Part shown: positions 15,061 through 24,013 of the stretch, in pieces
Position numbering within the stretch: position 1 is the first letter of the stretch
Layout of the letters: each line of letters begins with the position of its first letter
Source of the DNA: SIG480 sp045537045
GTDB taxonomy: Bacteria; Bacillota; Clostridia; Oscillospirales; JAAYXM01
Assembly (NCBI GenBank): GCA_045537045.1
Contig: JAZSOS010000040.1
Span: 29,685 to 93,684, forward strand
DNA length: 64,000 nucleotides
Direction of reading: 5' to 3'
Program-made: the position numbers and the translations under genes
Notes under the pieces: generated by a model
The model's input: only the letters and a program-made list of their open reading frames with translations
Database searches by the model: none
What the model was told of the DNA's origin: nothing

Positions 15061-15636
15061 TTAACCAAAAAGAATCTCTGCAATCTCAAGCTGGAGCTCA
15101 TCGCGAAGTTCGTGGGCAAGACGGGAGAATGTGCAGTTTATCTCCGTATTCCCACGCTTGAAAATAAACCCGCCGCCGAGTGAATGCATCTTCTCCGAGA
15201 CGGTTATTCCCTTGTTTTCCGAGCATTTTGCAAGGATTCTTTCTTTCAGGGAAGCATCCTTTTCCGCAAGAATAAGCTCGCCGCTCTCTCCTTCTGCCGC
15301 GCGGATTGCAAGGGACGCAAGCGCGGAAACAAGCTCGTCTCCCGAAAGAGAAGAAAGCTTCTCTTCCGCCTTGATGAACGCTCCGGAGATAAGCTCCTGT
15401 TTTTTTGCAAGATAGGAACGCCGGACATCCGATGATGCCGAGCTTTCGATGCGGAAAGCTGCATCTTCAGCATCCTTCCGGGCGCGGACAAGAATTTTTT
15501 CACGCACGCCCTCTGCTTTTTTTGCATATTCTGCGCGCAAAGCTCTTGCCTCCGCCTCTGCCGCCGCGATAATCTCGCGTGCGGCGTTCTCTCCTTCGTC
15601 TGCTATTCGTTTTGTGATATTGTCAATCCCGTTCAT
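15061..15636 (-). CDS. ntpE: V-type ATPase subunit E
   Basis: 191 residues. The N-terminal half is an Ala/Glu/Arg-rich helix (IADEGENAAREIIAAAEAEA) and the C-terminal half is a mixed domain with GGGFIFKRGNTEINCTFSRL, as in peripheral-stalk subunit E. It pairs with NtpH to hold the head static against rotor torque. It starts 15 nt after ntpK ends. Confidence 0.9.
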   Translation of the reverse strand: MNGIDNITKRIADEGENAAREIIAAAEAEARALRAEYAKKAEGVREKILVRARKDAEDAAFRIESSASSDVRRSYLAKKQELISGAFIKAEEKLSSLSGDELVSALASLAIRAAEGESGELILAEKDASLKERILAKCSENKGITVSEKMHSLGGGFIFKRGNTEINCTFSRLAHELRDELQLEIAEILFG

Positions 15637-15651
15637 ATCGTGAAAACCGCC

Positions 15652-16125
15652 TTAGTTAATGCCGTTGAGCATAAGGAATGATACGAGAAGAGCAAGAACA
15701 GCATAGGTTTCAACCATTGCGGCATAAATCATTGCCTTTGAAACCTCTTCCGGACGCTTTGCAACGATTCCCACACCTGCTGCCGCAACTCTGCCCTGGC
15801 GAATAGCCGAAAAGTATCCTACAAACGCTATTGGAAGACATGCAAGGAAAATGTAAAGCCCCTTCATCACGGTAATTTCTATCTGCGGTTCCCCGCCGAC
15901 TGCGCCAACCTTAAGCAATACCAGGAATGCAATGAGAAGACCGTAAATACCCTGTGTTGCCGGAAGAGCCTGAAGCAGAAGCGTCTGACCGAACTTTGAC
16001 GGATCCTCTGCTACAACTCCCGATGCTGCCTCACCGACGATACCTACTCCCTTAGCCGAACCCATGCCGGACAAAAACGTTGCGAGTGCTGCGCCTGCAA
16101 GCGCGAGTGCTAATCCTAATTCCAT
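15652..16125 (-). CDS. ntpK: V-type ATPase rotor-ring subunit K (16-kDa type), sodium-binding residues present
   Basis: 157 residues from the ATG at 16125, with AAGGAGG just upstream overlapping the end of ntpI; the frame is open to 16251 inside ntpI. Four membrane segments form the duplicated hairpin of K subunits. The sodium-coordinating set known from Enterococcus hirae NtpK is visible: L54, T57, Q58 and Y61 in LPATQGIYG, Q110 in SAIRQGRV, and the ion-binding E139 in MVETYAVL. This argues for a sodium- rather than proton-translocating enzyme; it is an inference from residues only. Confidence 0.93.
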   Translation of the reverse strand: MELGLALALAGAALATFLSGMGSAKGVGIVGEAASGVVAEDPSKFGQTLLLQALPATQGIYGLLIAFLVLLKVGAVGGEPQIEITVMKGLYIFLACLPIAFVGYFSAIRQGRVAAAGVGIVAKRPEEVSKAMIYAAMVETYAVLALLVSFLMLNGIN

Positions 16126-16126
16126 T

Positions 16127-18049
16127 TTAAATTTCCTCCTTGATGACATCAATATTTTTTGTTTTGATTGAAAGCGGGGCAAAAAGCCTTCCGCCGCTCT
16201 CATAGAATTTTCCGAAATACTCAACGTACTGAAGACGTGCCGAGTGAACAAAAGACCCTACGAGATTTATTGCTATATTAAACACATGGCCAATCACGAA
16301 AACGACAAAGAATCCTATCGGTCCCGTAAGTATTCCCATTGTGTTAATAACATTTCCGACGACAGCCGTCGAAAGTGACAGCGCGAGCAACCGCGAATAT
16401 GAAAGAATATCCGAAAAATATCCGGTTATATTATATAAGCTGAGTACACCGCTGAAAAATTTACCTATTATATTCTTCTTTGCACGTCCCTGAGTCAGTA
16501 TCAGCCCCAAGGCTCCTGCCCCGAGAACATAAAGGCCGACCTTTGCATTGAATATGCAGGTAATCGCACCTGCAAACAATACCCACCAGAAGCCAATATC
16601 GAATATCGCATCCCACACCTGACCGTCACGTATCATCATATATGCCTTTACCGCCATACCAGCAACTATCTGAATTCCACCGAGAATGAGTGAGAATATC
16701 AACATCGTCATCGGATCATTTGTCGGGTTAAACCACAGCGCAGTGTCATACGGGAAAACATTTCCCGTAAACAGCCTGTATACCGAAGGGATCGCGTCTC
16801 CGAAAAAACCACCGAACAGAAGGCCCCACAAAACCGTGGATGCACCGCAGATTATTGCAAGCTGCATAAAGTTTTTAAATCCTCCGCGCGGTTTCATTTT
16901 TACGAGAGCGAAAATACCGGCAAGCATAAGAAGAAGTCCGTATCCCGCATCGGAAAGCATTATTCCGAAGAACATCGCAAAAAACGGAGCCATTGTCGGA
17001 TTCGGGTCAATTCCGCAATATGCCGGCGGACTGTACATATTCGTTACCGTTTCAAAAGGAGAGATGAGACGGGAATTGTGCGTCAGCGTCGGCGGCTCAT
17101 CCCCCTCTTCCGGATCGCGGAACTCATACGCTGTGCCGTTTTCCTCAAAAATCTCCGCAAGCATCTTCTCTTCACGCGCCGGACACCAGCCCTCGATATA
17201 GAACACACGCTCGGTGCCGATTCCCATTTCTTCGGCATCCGTTACGGCAATTCTTGTCTCAAGCGCATCGTGAGCCGCAAGTAGCCTGTCGTAAATATCC
17301 TCCGTCACGGAAAGCGACGCTTCCGTTTCGGAAATCCGGTTTTCAAGCTCCGATATTTCTTTCCGAAGCTCCGATATCTTTTCCTTCGCTGTTTTATCAA
17401 CGCCGGCAAAGCGGACAATCGCACCGCCGATTTGCTTTAGTGCATCGCGCACGCGCTCGGTGTCGTCGCAAAAGCTCAGCACAAAAACATAGTTAAGCTC
17501 GCGGTCAGCAGATACGACAAAACACTCGGAAAGCTCACTTGCCTCTGCAACCGTCTGTCCTATATCTTCTGCGCTTTTCAACGCCGGCACGGTAGCGAGC
17601 GTTGTATCGTAAAACCTGCCTTTCGGGGTATCCAGCGCAACATCAAGTTTACACCACGGTGCATAAGTCTCTGCTACGGCAGAAAGCCTTGCAGCTTCCG
17701 CACGGCTACGGGAAAGCGTAGCTTCCGCATCCGTTATCTGCCCGGCGTCCGAAAGTGCAGCGGAAATAAGAGAGTCATCTAAAAACTCACTCTCGCTCAT
17801 TTCCGGACGGAGCGAAAACAGTCCCTTCTTGAAGGTTCCGTATCGCTTTGCGAGAGAAATTGCGTTCTTTATCGTTGTAAGCTCTTCCGAAAGCTTTACG
17901 GCATCAGGGTTCTCCACGCGGGAAAAACCGTCATGCGGGGCCGTTTCGCTGATTTCAACAACCCCGATATGCGAAAGCAGCTCGATAAGCTTTTTTCTTT
18001 CCGTTGCCATCGCCATAACAGAGAGGTGTTTCATTCTGACAATTGCCAT
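16127..18049 (-). CDS. ntpI: V-type ATPase subunit I (a-type stator)
   Basis: 640 residues. The cytoplasmic N-terminal half (~1-330) has coiled coils (e.g. KEKISELRKEISELENRISE); the C-terminal half has about seven to eight membrane helices, with FFAMFFGIMLSDAGYGLLLM and the late SYSRLLALSLSTAVVGNVIN carrying the conserved Arg that faces the K-ring glutamate. It forms the ion half-channels. Its stop lies one base before the ntpK ATG. Confidence 0.95.
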   Translation of the reverse strand: MAIVRMKHLSVMAMATERKKLIELLSHIGVVEISETAPHDGFSRVENPDAVKLSEELTTIKNAISLAKRYGTFKKGLFSLRPEMSESEFLDDSLISAALSDAGQITDAEATLSRSRAEAARLSAVAETYAPWCKLDVALDTPKGRFYDTTLATVPALKSAEDIGQTVAEASELSECFVVSADRELNYVFVLSFCDDTERVRDALKQIGGAIVRFAGVDKTAKEKISELRKEISELENRISETEASLSVTEDIYDRLLAAHDALETRIAVTDAEEMGIGTERVFYIEGWCPAREEKMLAEIFEENGTAYEFRDPEEGDEPPTLTHNSRLISPFETVTNMYSPPAYCGIDPNPTMAPFFAMFFGIMLSDAGYGLLLMLAGIFALVKMKPRGGFKNFMQLAIICGASTVLWGLLFGGFFGDAIPSVYRLFTGNVFPYDTALWFNPTNDPMTMLIFSLILGGIQIVAGMAVKAYMMIRDGQVWDAIFDIGFWWVLFAGAITCIFNAKVGLYVLGAGALGLILTQGRAKKNIIGKFFSGVLSLYNITGYFSDILSYSRLLALSLSTAVVGNVINTMGILTGPIGFFVVFVIGHVFNIAINLVGSFVHSARLQYVEYFGKFYESGGRLFAPLSIKTKNIDVIKEEI

Positions 18050-18363
18050 TATCCGTTCACAACCCTTTCCGCTATGACTGCAGCTGCCTTATCCATACGC
18101 GAAGCGGCAAGCGCAGAAAGCTTTTCATGTTCATCGGAAAATGATGCAAGTGTCTTTTCTGCATTCGCTCGCGCGCCTGTCTCCGCCTGAGTGATAAGAG
18201 CCGCTGCCTCCTTCTCTGCGTCTTTTTCCGCATCTGCAAGAGAAGCACGGCACTCCTTCTCGGCATCCGCCATTATCTTTCTTGCGCGTTCACGCGCCTC
18301 GGATATAGCGGCAGCCGCGCGAGCCTCGGCATCAACTATTTTATTGACGGCATCTCGTGCCAT
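18049..18363 (-). CDS. ntpH: V-type ATPase subunit H (G-type peripheral stalk)
   Basis: 104 residues from the ATG at 18363 (MARDAVNKIVDAEARAAAAI), preceded by AAGGCGGTG and a consensus promoter; a frame open to 18516 crosses that promoter. It is almost entirely an Ala/Glu/Lys-rich coiled coil, typical of the stalk subunit that pairs with NtpE. First gene of the operon; its stop overlaps the ntpI ATG (TAATG). Confidence 0.85.
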   Translation of the reverse strand: MARDAVNKIVDAEARAAAAISEARERARKIMADAEKECRASLADAEKDAEKEAAALITQAETGARANAEKTLASFSDEHEKLSALAASRMDKAAAVIAERVVNG

Positions 18364-18400
18364 AAATTTCACCGCCTTATTGCTAAAATATATCTTTGTT

Positions 18401-18429
18401 ATTTTACCACATTTTGCACAAATTATCAA
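18401..18429 (-). promoter_or_regulatory. Promoter of the V-ATPase operon
   Basis: TTGATA (18429-18424), 17 nt, TAAAAT (18406-18401) on the minus strand, about 38 nt before the ntpH start. Confidence 0.8.
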
Positions 18430-18509
18430 TTCTTTTGTTTGATAATTTTTTAGCCATTTTAATCTTTGCCGTTTTTTAACCGTAACAACACTGATACCGG
18501 ATTTATGAT

Positions 18510-18538
18510 TTGACATTTCTGCTGTTCTGCATTAAAAT
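18510..18538 (+). promoter_or_regulatory. Promoter of mrnC
   Basis: TTGACA (18510-18515), 17 nt, TAAAAT (18533-18538), divergent from the ATPase promoter. Confidence 0.85.
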
Positions 18539-18564
18539 AATTAAAAACAACCTCGGAGGGACAT

Positions 18565-18963
18565 ATGCGCGACTATTTACACACAACTCTTGACAAAAAC
18601 GAAATATTCGAAATGGGTTCAACCGCCCTTGCACATATAGGAGATGCGGTTTTCGAGCTGATGGTGCGCTCGGATCTGTGCAAAAACGGAAAGAGAAAGG
18701 CAAAGGAGCTTCATAAAAGCACAGTACTATCTGTTTCTGCCGCGGCACAGGAAAAAGCCGCAGAAAAAATTATACCTGTTCTCACGGAAGAAGAGAGAGA
18801 TGTTTTTCTGCGCGGAAGAAACGCAAAAGTAAACACTCTCCCAAAGCACGCGACTCCGGAAACGTATCATACCGCAACTGCGTTCGAGGCGCTTTGGGGT
18901 TATCTCTATCTCACCGGAAAATACGAGCGATTAAACGAGCTTTTTTACATTATAAACAAGTAA
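18565..18963 (+). CDS. mrnC: Mini-ribonuclease III
   Basis: 132 residues. It is a stand-alone RNase III catalytic domain without a double-strand RNA-binding domain: ALAHIGDAVFELMVRSDL carries the metal-binding acidic residues, and TATAFEALWGYLYLTG the second Glu/Asp set. In Bacillus it matures 23S rRNA ends. GGAGGG precedes the ATG. It is followed by a separate promoter for the next gene. Confidence 0.93.
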   Translation: MRDYLHTTLDKNEIFEMGSTALAHIGDAVFELMVRSDLCKNGKRKAKELHKSTVLSVSAAAQEKAAEKIIPVLTEEERDVFLRGRNAKVNTLPKHATPETYHTATAFEALWGYLYLTGKYERLNELFYIINK

Positions 18964-18994
18964 CACAAAAAAGCAAACCTCACGCCCTTTTCTC

Positions 18995-19023
18995 TTGTAA
19001 GAGACGCGCTTTTGTGTTATACT
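18995..19023 (+). promoter_or_regulatory. Promoter of the DUF3048 lipoprotein gene
   Basis: TTGTAA (18995-19000), 17 nt, TATACT (19018-19023). Confidence 0.7.
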
Positions 19024-19055
19024 TACATTATTATAAAAGAAAGGTGACTCCCGAT

Positions 19056-20147
19056 ATGAAACATAAATTTTCATCTGTCCTTTCCCTCATGCTCGCTCTT
19101 TTGCTTCTGTTCTGCTCCTGCGGTGGGAACAGCAATGATAACAGCATCACTCCCATCAAGCCGCTTGAGGAGATAAAAGCCGAACCTAAGATATTTTATA
19201 AAAGTGCACTTACCGGTCTTCCTGTTGAGAATGAAGATGCTCAGAACCGCCGTCCCGTTGCAGTTATGATAAACAATATTAAAAAGGCACTTCCGCAATA
19301 CGGCATATCAAAAGCCGGAATTGTTTTTGAGGCACTTGCCGAGGGCGGTATAACCAGGCTTCTTGCCGTGTTTGACGATATTTCCGGCATCTCACAGATT
19401 GGCACAATCCGCTCGGCACGTCCGTATTATCTTGACTTTGCCGAGAGCGTCGATGCCGTCTATGTACATATCGGCGGAAGCCCCGAAGCATACAGCCAGA
19501 TAAAAAGTCGCGGTATGGACTCCTACGACCTTATCGAAGGACGCTACAACGCAATGTACTGGCGCGACAAGGACAGAATCAAACAAAGCGGTTACGAACA
19601 CAGCGTTTTCACCTCAGGTGACCGCATTATGGAGCGCATTGAAAACGACGGCGTGCGTATGACGCGTAGCTCTTCATACGGAAAAGCATTTAACTTCTCC
19701 GAAAATGCGGAATACAAAGGCACAGATGCGACCAAAATAACCGCGGTGTTCTCATCATACAAAACTGGTACATATACATATGACAAGTCAAACGGTCTTT
19801 ACCGCATCGGTCAGTACGGCACATCTCACATGGATGCTCTCTCCGGTGTACAGATTGCATTCAAGAACATATTTATTCTTCGCATGAATTCATATGTTAT
19901 AAAAGGTGACACCGCCGGCAGGCTCCGCTTTGACTCAGTCGGAAGCGGCACGGGAACATACTTTGTAAACGGTACGGCAACCGATATTACATGGAAGCGC
20001 GCAGGTTCTTCCGCACCGTTTAAGTTCTACACCGCCGAAGGAAATGAGCTTGAGGTAGTTCCGGGAGATAACTACGTTGCAATTGTCCCTCTCGATGCAT
20101 CCGTAACCGTAACAGGAGATGCACCGGAGTCCGCCTTGACTGAATAA
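19056..20147 (+). CDS. DUF3048 (YerB-like) lipoprotein
   Basis: 363 residues from the ATG at 19056, with AAAGGTGA upstream; a longer frame to 18894 overlaps mrnC and its spacer. A lipoprotein signal (about residues 1-21, ending LLLLFCSC) is followed by a linker and the DUF3048 domain: TGLPVENEDAQNRRPVAVMI, GIVFEALAEGGITRLLAVF and IRSARPYYLDFAES. Proteins of this family (YerB in Bacillus) are membrane-anchored on the outer face and widespread in spore formers; their function is unknown. Confidence 0.88.
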   Translation: MKHKFSSVLSLMLALLLLFCSCGGNSNDNSITPIKPLEEIKAEPKIFYKSALTGLPVENEDAQNRRPVAVMINNIKKALPQYGISKAGIVFEALAEGGITRLLAVFDDISGISQIGTIRSARPYYLDFAESVDAVYVHIGGSPEAYSQIKSRGMDSYDLIEGRYNAMYWRDKDRIKQSGYEHSVFTSGDRIMERIENDGVRMTRSSSYGKAFNFSENAEYKGTDATKITAVFSSYKTGTYTYDKSNGLYRIGQYGTSHMDALSGVQIAFKNIFILRMNSYVIKGDTAGRLRFDSVGSGTGTYFVNGTATDITWKRAGSSAPFKFYTAEGNELEVVPGDNYVAIVPLDASVTVTGDAPESALTE

Positions 20148-20196
20148 AAACTGCCATACTACGGCAAAGATATAAGAAGATAGGAGTGTTTTATCT

Positions 20197-21621
20197 ATGG
20201 CAAAGACAGTAAAGGATATCATAAAGCTTATCCGTGACAATGATATCAAAATGGTAGACTTTAAGATGGTTGACATCAACGGCCAATACCGCCATGTAAC
20301 CATCCCCGCACAGAACTTTTCCGAAGAAACAATGAAGAACGGAATTGGCTTTGACGCTTCCAACTACGGCTATGCCGTTGTTGAGAAGAGCGATATGGTA
20401 TTCATCCCCGATCCCGATACTGCAACAATTGACCCGTTCTGCGAAATTCCTACTCTTTCAATGACGGGTAACGCAATGATAATCGACAATCCCGAAAACC
20501 GTCCGCTCGCTCAGTATCCGAGAAACATCGTTCTCGCGGCAGAGCAGTATATGAGAGACAGCGGGATTGCAGATACAATGCTCATCCTTCCGGAGTTTGA
20601 GTTTTACCTTTTCGATGATGTTGCTTGGAACGTTGCTCCCAACAGTATCGGCATGACGCTTGATGCCAATCAGGCATACTGGAACAGCGGAACCGACGGC
20701 AAGGGTACAGTCGTTGCAAAGCAGAAGAATTACCACATCGCAAAGCCGTTTGACCCGACATATGAATGCCGCAGTGAAATGTGTATGCTCATGCAGGACG
20801 CAGGCATCACGATTAAATACCACCACCCCGAGGTCGGTGCGGCAGGTCAGTTTGAGATTGAACCGCAGCTTGGCAAGATGTCAAAGATGGCAGATGCCAC
20901 TATGATGATTAAATACATTATCCGCAACACCGCTCTCAAGCACGGTCTTTCCGCAACGCTTATGCCCAAGCCCGTATACGGAGAAGCCGGCAACGGCATG
21001 CACGTTCACATCCTTCTCATGAAGGACGGCGAACCTGTTTTCTCCGATGACAACGGCTATTCAAATCTCAGCGAGACCGCACATTACTTTATCGGTGGAC
21101 TGCTCCGACACATCGCCTCTCTCTGCGCAATAACAAACCCGAGCACAAACTCCTTCAAACGCCTCGTCCCGGGCTTTGAAGCACCGGTAACGGTCGGCTA
21201 TGCAACCTCTAACCGCAGTGCGGTTATCCGCATTCCGGCTTATGCAAAAACGCCGAATCTCCGCCGCTTTGAAATCCGCAATCCGGACGCCACCTGCAAC
21301 CCGTATTTCTGCTATGCGGCTATCCTTATGGCAGGTCTTGACGGCATAAAGAACAAAATTGACCCGCATGCAAACGGATGGGGACCGTATGACGTAAACC
21401 TCTACAATCTTCCCGAAGATGAAAAGGCAAAGCTTAAAAGCCTTCCGACATCGCTTGACGAGGCTCTTGATGCACTTGAAGCTGATAACGAATACCTCAC
21501 CGCAGGCGGCGTTTTCCCGAAGGAGCTTATTGCAAACTTTATAAAGACAAAGCGCGAGGAATGTCGCAAAATGTCCGCAATTCCCCACCCTGCAGAATTT
21601 GAGCAGTACTACAATCTCTAA
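20197..21621 (+). CDS. glnA: Glutamine synthetase, type I
   Basis: 474 residues. It joins ammonia to glutamate using ATP. Signatures seen: EFEFYLFD (metal ligands), GNGMHVHILLMKDG (active-site His), NPSTNSFKRLVPGFEAP, and RRFEIRNPDATCNPY. A C-terminal NLYNLPEDE contains the Tyr in the position adenylylated in GSI-beta enzymes, and the length matches that class. Whether an adenylyltransferase exists cannot be seen here. The ATG has AGGAG 8-9 nt upstream; a strong terminator follows. Confidence 0.96.
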   Translation: MAKTVKDIIKLIRDNDIKMVDFKMVDINGQYRHVTIPAQNFSEETMKNGIGFDASNYGYAVVEKSDMVFIPDPDTATIDPFCEIPTLSMTGNAMIIDNPENRPLAQYPRNIVLAAEQYMRDSGIADTMLILPEFEFYLFDDVAWNVAPNSIGMTLDANQAYWNSGTDGKGTVVAKQKNYHIAKPFDPTYECRSEMCMLMQDAGITIKYHHPEVGAAGQFEIEPQLGKMSKMADATMMIKYIIRNTALKHGLSATLMPKPVYGEAGNGMHVHILLMKDGEPVFSDDNGYSNLSETAHYFIGGLLRHIASLCAITNPSTNSFKRLVPGFEAPVTVGYATSNRSAVIRIPAYAKTPNLRRFEIRNPDATCNPYFCYAAILMAGLDGIKNKIDPHANGWGPYDVNLYNLPEDEKAKLKSLPTSLDEALDALEADNEYLTAGGVFPKELIANFIKTKREECRKMSAIPHPAEFEQYYNL

Positions 21622-21628
21622 AAAAATC

Positions 21629-21661
21629 AGAACCGGAAAAGTAGCTGACTTTTCCGGTTCT
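21629..21661. terminator. Terminator between glnA and the convergent hydrolase gene
   Basis: A 14-bp perfect stem (21629-21642 with 21648-21661), T-rich on the + side and preceded by AAAAAA for the minus side, so it can act in both directions. Confidence 0.9.
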
Positions 21662-21663
21662 TC

Positions 21664-22749
21664 CTATTTCTTTCTTATGTTTTCCGACACAACCTTTCCC
21701 GCGCCCTTTGCAAGCGCACGGATGGCTTCAATGAGTATCTTTCGCGTTTCGTCATCAAGTGTTCGCAGTGTCTTCAGCACCGAAACGGTGTTGCCTACCC
21801 AGTTTTCACCAAGCTCACGCACCGTTTTCGCATTCGTTTCCATCAGCACGGAATAAAGCGTATCAACAAGCTTTTCCCGCTTTTCGGGGGTCATCGCCGC
21901 GATCCACTCTTTGAGCGTTCTGTCGATAAAGCGGCTTGTATCTGTAACCCTTTGGAGATATACAAATCTGTTTCTTTCCACTTCCCATGAATATGTGTCG
22001 TGCTGCCACAGTCCGTTTTGCGTACTTTTCACGATTGTATACTCTTCCTCATGATTCAAAAGAAGCCCTATTACCGACGACTGAGGAACATACGTATCTA
22101 CTCTTTCCCGCACAGCAAGATATCCCGGAGAGGTAATAACCTTTTCGTCGAAACCCGGTCCGTCAAAATTTTGTGCCATATCTATTCTCCGCACCGCACC
22201 CGGCTTTGAAAACGCCGCCGCATAAACTGCAAGGTTTCCTCCCTTTGAGTGACCGCCGAGGATGAATCTTCCGCGCACGCGGGCTGCAATCCGCTCAAAA
22301 TATTCCACAGCCATTTTTTGTGCCGGAACGGGCGTTATAAAGCTCATATTAAAATCCTCTTTCCAGCCAACGAGGTTATCGTCCGTTCCACGGAAAGCAA
22401 CGTAAAACCGCCCGCGCATCAGCTGGAAGGTGACCGCAGAAAACTGGATTTCGCTCTCCTCGTCAACGAGATTTACATATTCAAACAAAACGAGATTCCG
22501 GAACCTCTCGCTTTCCGCCATAAGCTCTAAAAGCCTTTTGTCGCTTTTCATAAGAAGCTTATCTTCTATGTTTTCTATTTTTAAAAGGGCTTTGCAAGCA
22601 TTTCCCACCGTCATCGCGCGCGTACCACCTACAAGCTCAAACGGCGCATATGACAGCCGGGACAAAAGCATACCATCCACCTCGTTTATTCCGCTTGCCG
22701 AAAGCGGAATATCTCCGCGCCACAACAGATAATCAAAAGCATTCGCCAT
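21664..22749 (-). CDS. Mbeg1-like (DUF2974) alpha/beta hydrolase
   Basis: 361 residues. FYVAFRGTDDNLVGWKEDF and FILGGHSKGGNLAVYAA (GHSKGG nucleophile elbow, Ser near residue 165) mark a lipase-like alpha/beta hydrolase of the DUF2974/Mbeg1 family, common in gut Firmicutes. The C-terminal ~120 residues are helical and charged. No signal peptide is seen, so it is probably cytoplasmic; the substrate is unknown. AAAGGAGGTG precedes the ATG. It is convergent with glnA. Confidence 0.85.
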   Translation of the reverse strand: MANAFDYLLWRGDIPLSASGINEVDGMLLSRLSYAPFELVGGTRAMTVGNACKALLKIENIEDKLLMKSDKRLLELMAESERFRNLVLFEYVNLVDEESEIQFSAVTFQLMRGRFYVAFRGTDDNLVGWKEDFNMSFITPVPAQKMAVEYFERIAARVRGRFILGGHSKGGNLAVYAAAFSKPGAVRRIDMAQNFDGPGFDEKVITSPGYLAVRERVDTYVPQSSVIGLLLNHEEEYTIVKSTQNGLWQHDTYSWEVERNRFVYLQRVTDTSRFIDRTLKEWIAAMTPEKREKLVDTLYSVLMETNAKTVRELGENWVGNTVSVLKTLRTLDDETRKILIEAIRALAKGAGKVVSENIRKK

Positions 22750-22804
22750 ACCGCACCTCCTTTCTTTCTCTGCTTTATTCTACTCGCCATAGTATTTTTT
22801 GTTT

Positions 22805-23719
22805 CTAATCTCTAACTGCTTCTATACGCTGCTTTATACACTCAATAAGAATCTTCTCGTCAGGATTAAAGATATGCCCCTTGCGGTATACCAATATATC
22901 ACGGTTTACTACTTTTCGGTCAATGCACTTTTTTACTACCAGCCCTCCTGCGCGGCGTACATTCTCCGGAATACGCGACATCCACATATATGTTGTATGT
23001 ACGTTGGAAAGTATGTCACCCTGACTTGCGCGCTCATAGAGATATATGCGCTTTGGCGATTTTCTGTGCAGCAGCTGGCTGCCGCCGGACGTTCTTTCCT
23101 CCATATCTCCGTGGACAAGCTCTATGTATTCATCAAGCTCGCTTTCAAAAACCTTCTGCTTTGATGCAAGCGGATGCTTTTCGGACATAACAAGCACCGG
23201 CTCAAATTCAAGCAAAGGTTCATACTCAAGACCTCTCTCACGCAGAATCGTCATCATGTAGTTTTCAGCAACATCCACATATCTGACAACCCCTATGTGC
23301 GCTTCGCCTCCCGCAACATGCTCAATCGTGGATTTGGTGCCCAGCTCACGTATATTTACGGAAATTTGCTTGCGGTCATGCAATGTATTGAGAAAATCGG
23401 CAAACGCAAGACTTATATAGGTTGCCCGCGGCCCACAAAATGTCAGGTTTGTTTTGTTGCTTTTATCCGATGTATACATAGCATCAAAATTAACTATCTG
23501 CTCATATATCATACGCGCATTTGCAAGGAATTCCGCTCCGTCTCTCGTCGGCTTGACACCTTTTGTGCTGCGTATAAATATTTTTATGCCGATTTCTTCC
23601 TCAAGTTCTTTCATTGCTTTGCTTAGGTTTGGCTGGCTCAAGAACAGATTTTGAGCCGCAGCCGTTATAGAGCCTGTTTGTGCTATTTCGAGTGCATATT
23701 TCATCTGTGTAGTATTCAT
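22805..23719 (-). CDS. LysR-family transcriptional regulator
   Basis: 304 residues from the ATG at 23719 (MNTTQMKYALEIAQTGSITA), with GGGAGG upstream. Residues 1-60 form the winged helix-turn-helix (SITAAAQNLFLSQPNLSKAMKELEEEIGIKIF), followed by a periplasmic-binding-like effector domain. It has its own promoter, with a 17-bp palindrome CATAACTTTAAGTTATG (23747-23763) just downstream of the -10, suggesting autoregulation. The target gene is not obvious: the divergent neighbour prmA is ~300 bp away, behind a terminator. Confidence 0.9.
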   Translation of the reverse strand: MNTTQMKYALEIAQTGSITAAAQNLFLSQPNLSKAMKELEEEIGIKIFIRSTKGVKPTRDGAEFLANARMIYEQIVNFDAMYTSDKSNKTNLTFCGPRATYISLAFADFLNTLHDRKQISVNIRELGTKSTIEHVAGGEAHIGVVRYVDVAENYMMTILRERGLEYEPLLEFEPVLVMSEKHPLASKQKVFESELDEYIELVHGDMEERTSGGSQLLHRKSPKRIYLYERASQGDILSNVHTTYMWMSRIPENVRRAGGLVVKKCIDRKVVNRDILVYRKGHIFNPDEKILIECIKQRIEAVRD

Positions 23720-23746
23720 ATTAACACAAAACCTCCCGATAATCGT

Positions 23747-23804
23747 CATAACTTTAAGTTATGTCTTCTATAAAAATTATATATTTTACAAAGCAAAAAG
23801 TCAA
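23747..23804 (-). promoter_or_regulatory. LysR gene promoter and palindromic operator
   Basis: TTGACT (23804-23799), 17 nt, TATAAT (23781-23776) on the minus strand, then the perfect palindrome CATAACTTTAAGTTATG at 23747-23763 near +10. The rest of the gap up to 23899 shows nothing clear. Confidence 0.7.
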
Positions 23805-23898
23805 TGATAAAATTATAGCGTAGTCGTTATGAATGTAACGCTTGCATATGATTTTTTTAACATAGTTCACCTTCTAATCCCCCTATATATACCATGCA

Positions 23899-23932
23899 CA
23901 ATAAGGACGGTACTTTCGTACCGTCCTTATTG
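23899..23932. terminator. Strong hairpin terminator upstream of prmA
   Basis: A 15-bp stem from CAATAAGGACGGTAC to its complement around TTTC. It has no gene directly upstream on the + strand, so it may end an unseen short transcript or insulate prmA. Confidence 0.6.
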
Positions 23933-23954
23933 CATTATTGTAAATTAAAACATC

Positions 23955-23983
23955 TTGCAAAATATGGGGATTTTTGGTACAAT
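23955..23983 (+). promoter_or_regulatory. Promoter of prmA
   Basis: TTGCAA (23955-23960), 17 nt, TACAAT (23978-23983). Confidence 0.75.
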
Positions 23984-24013
23984 ATATAGTAGCAAATGTT
24001 TGGAGGTTTTTTT

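Noticed and set aside
20148..20196. Riboswitch or T-box before glnA
   Set aside because: The gap is 49 nt with no extended structure or T-box motif.
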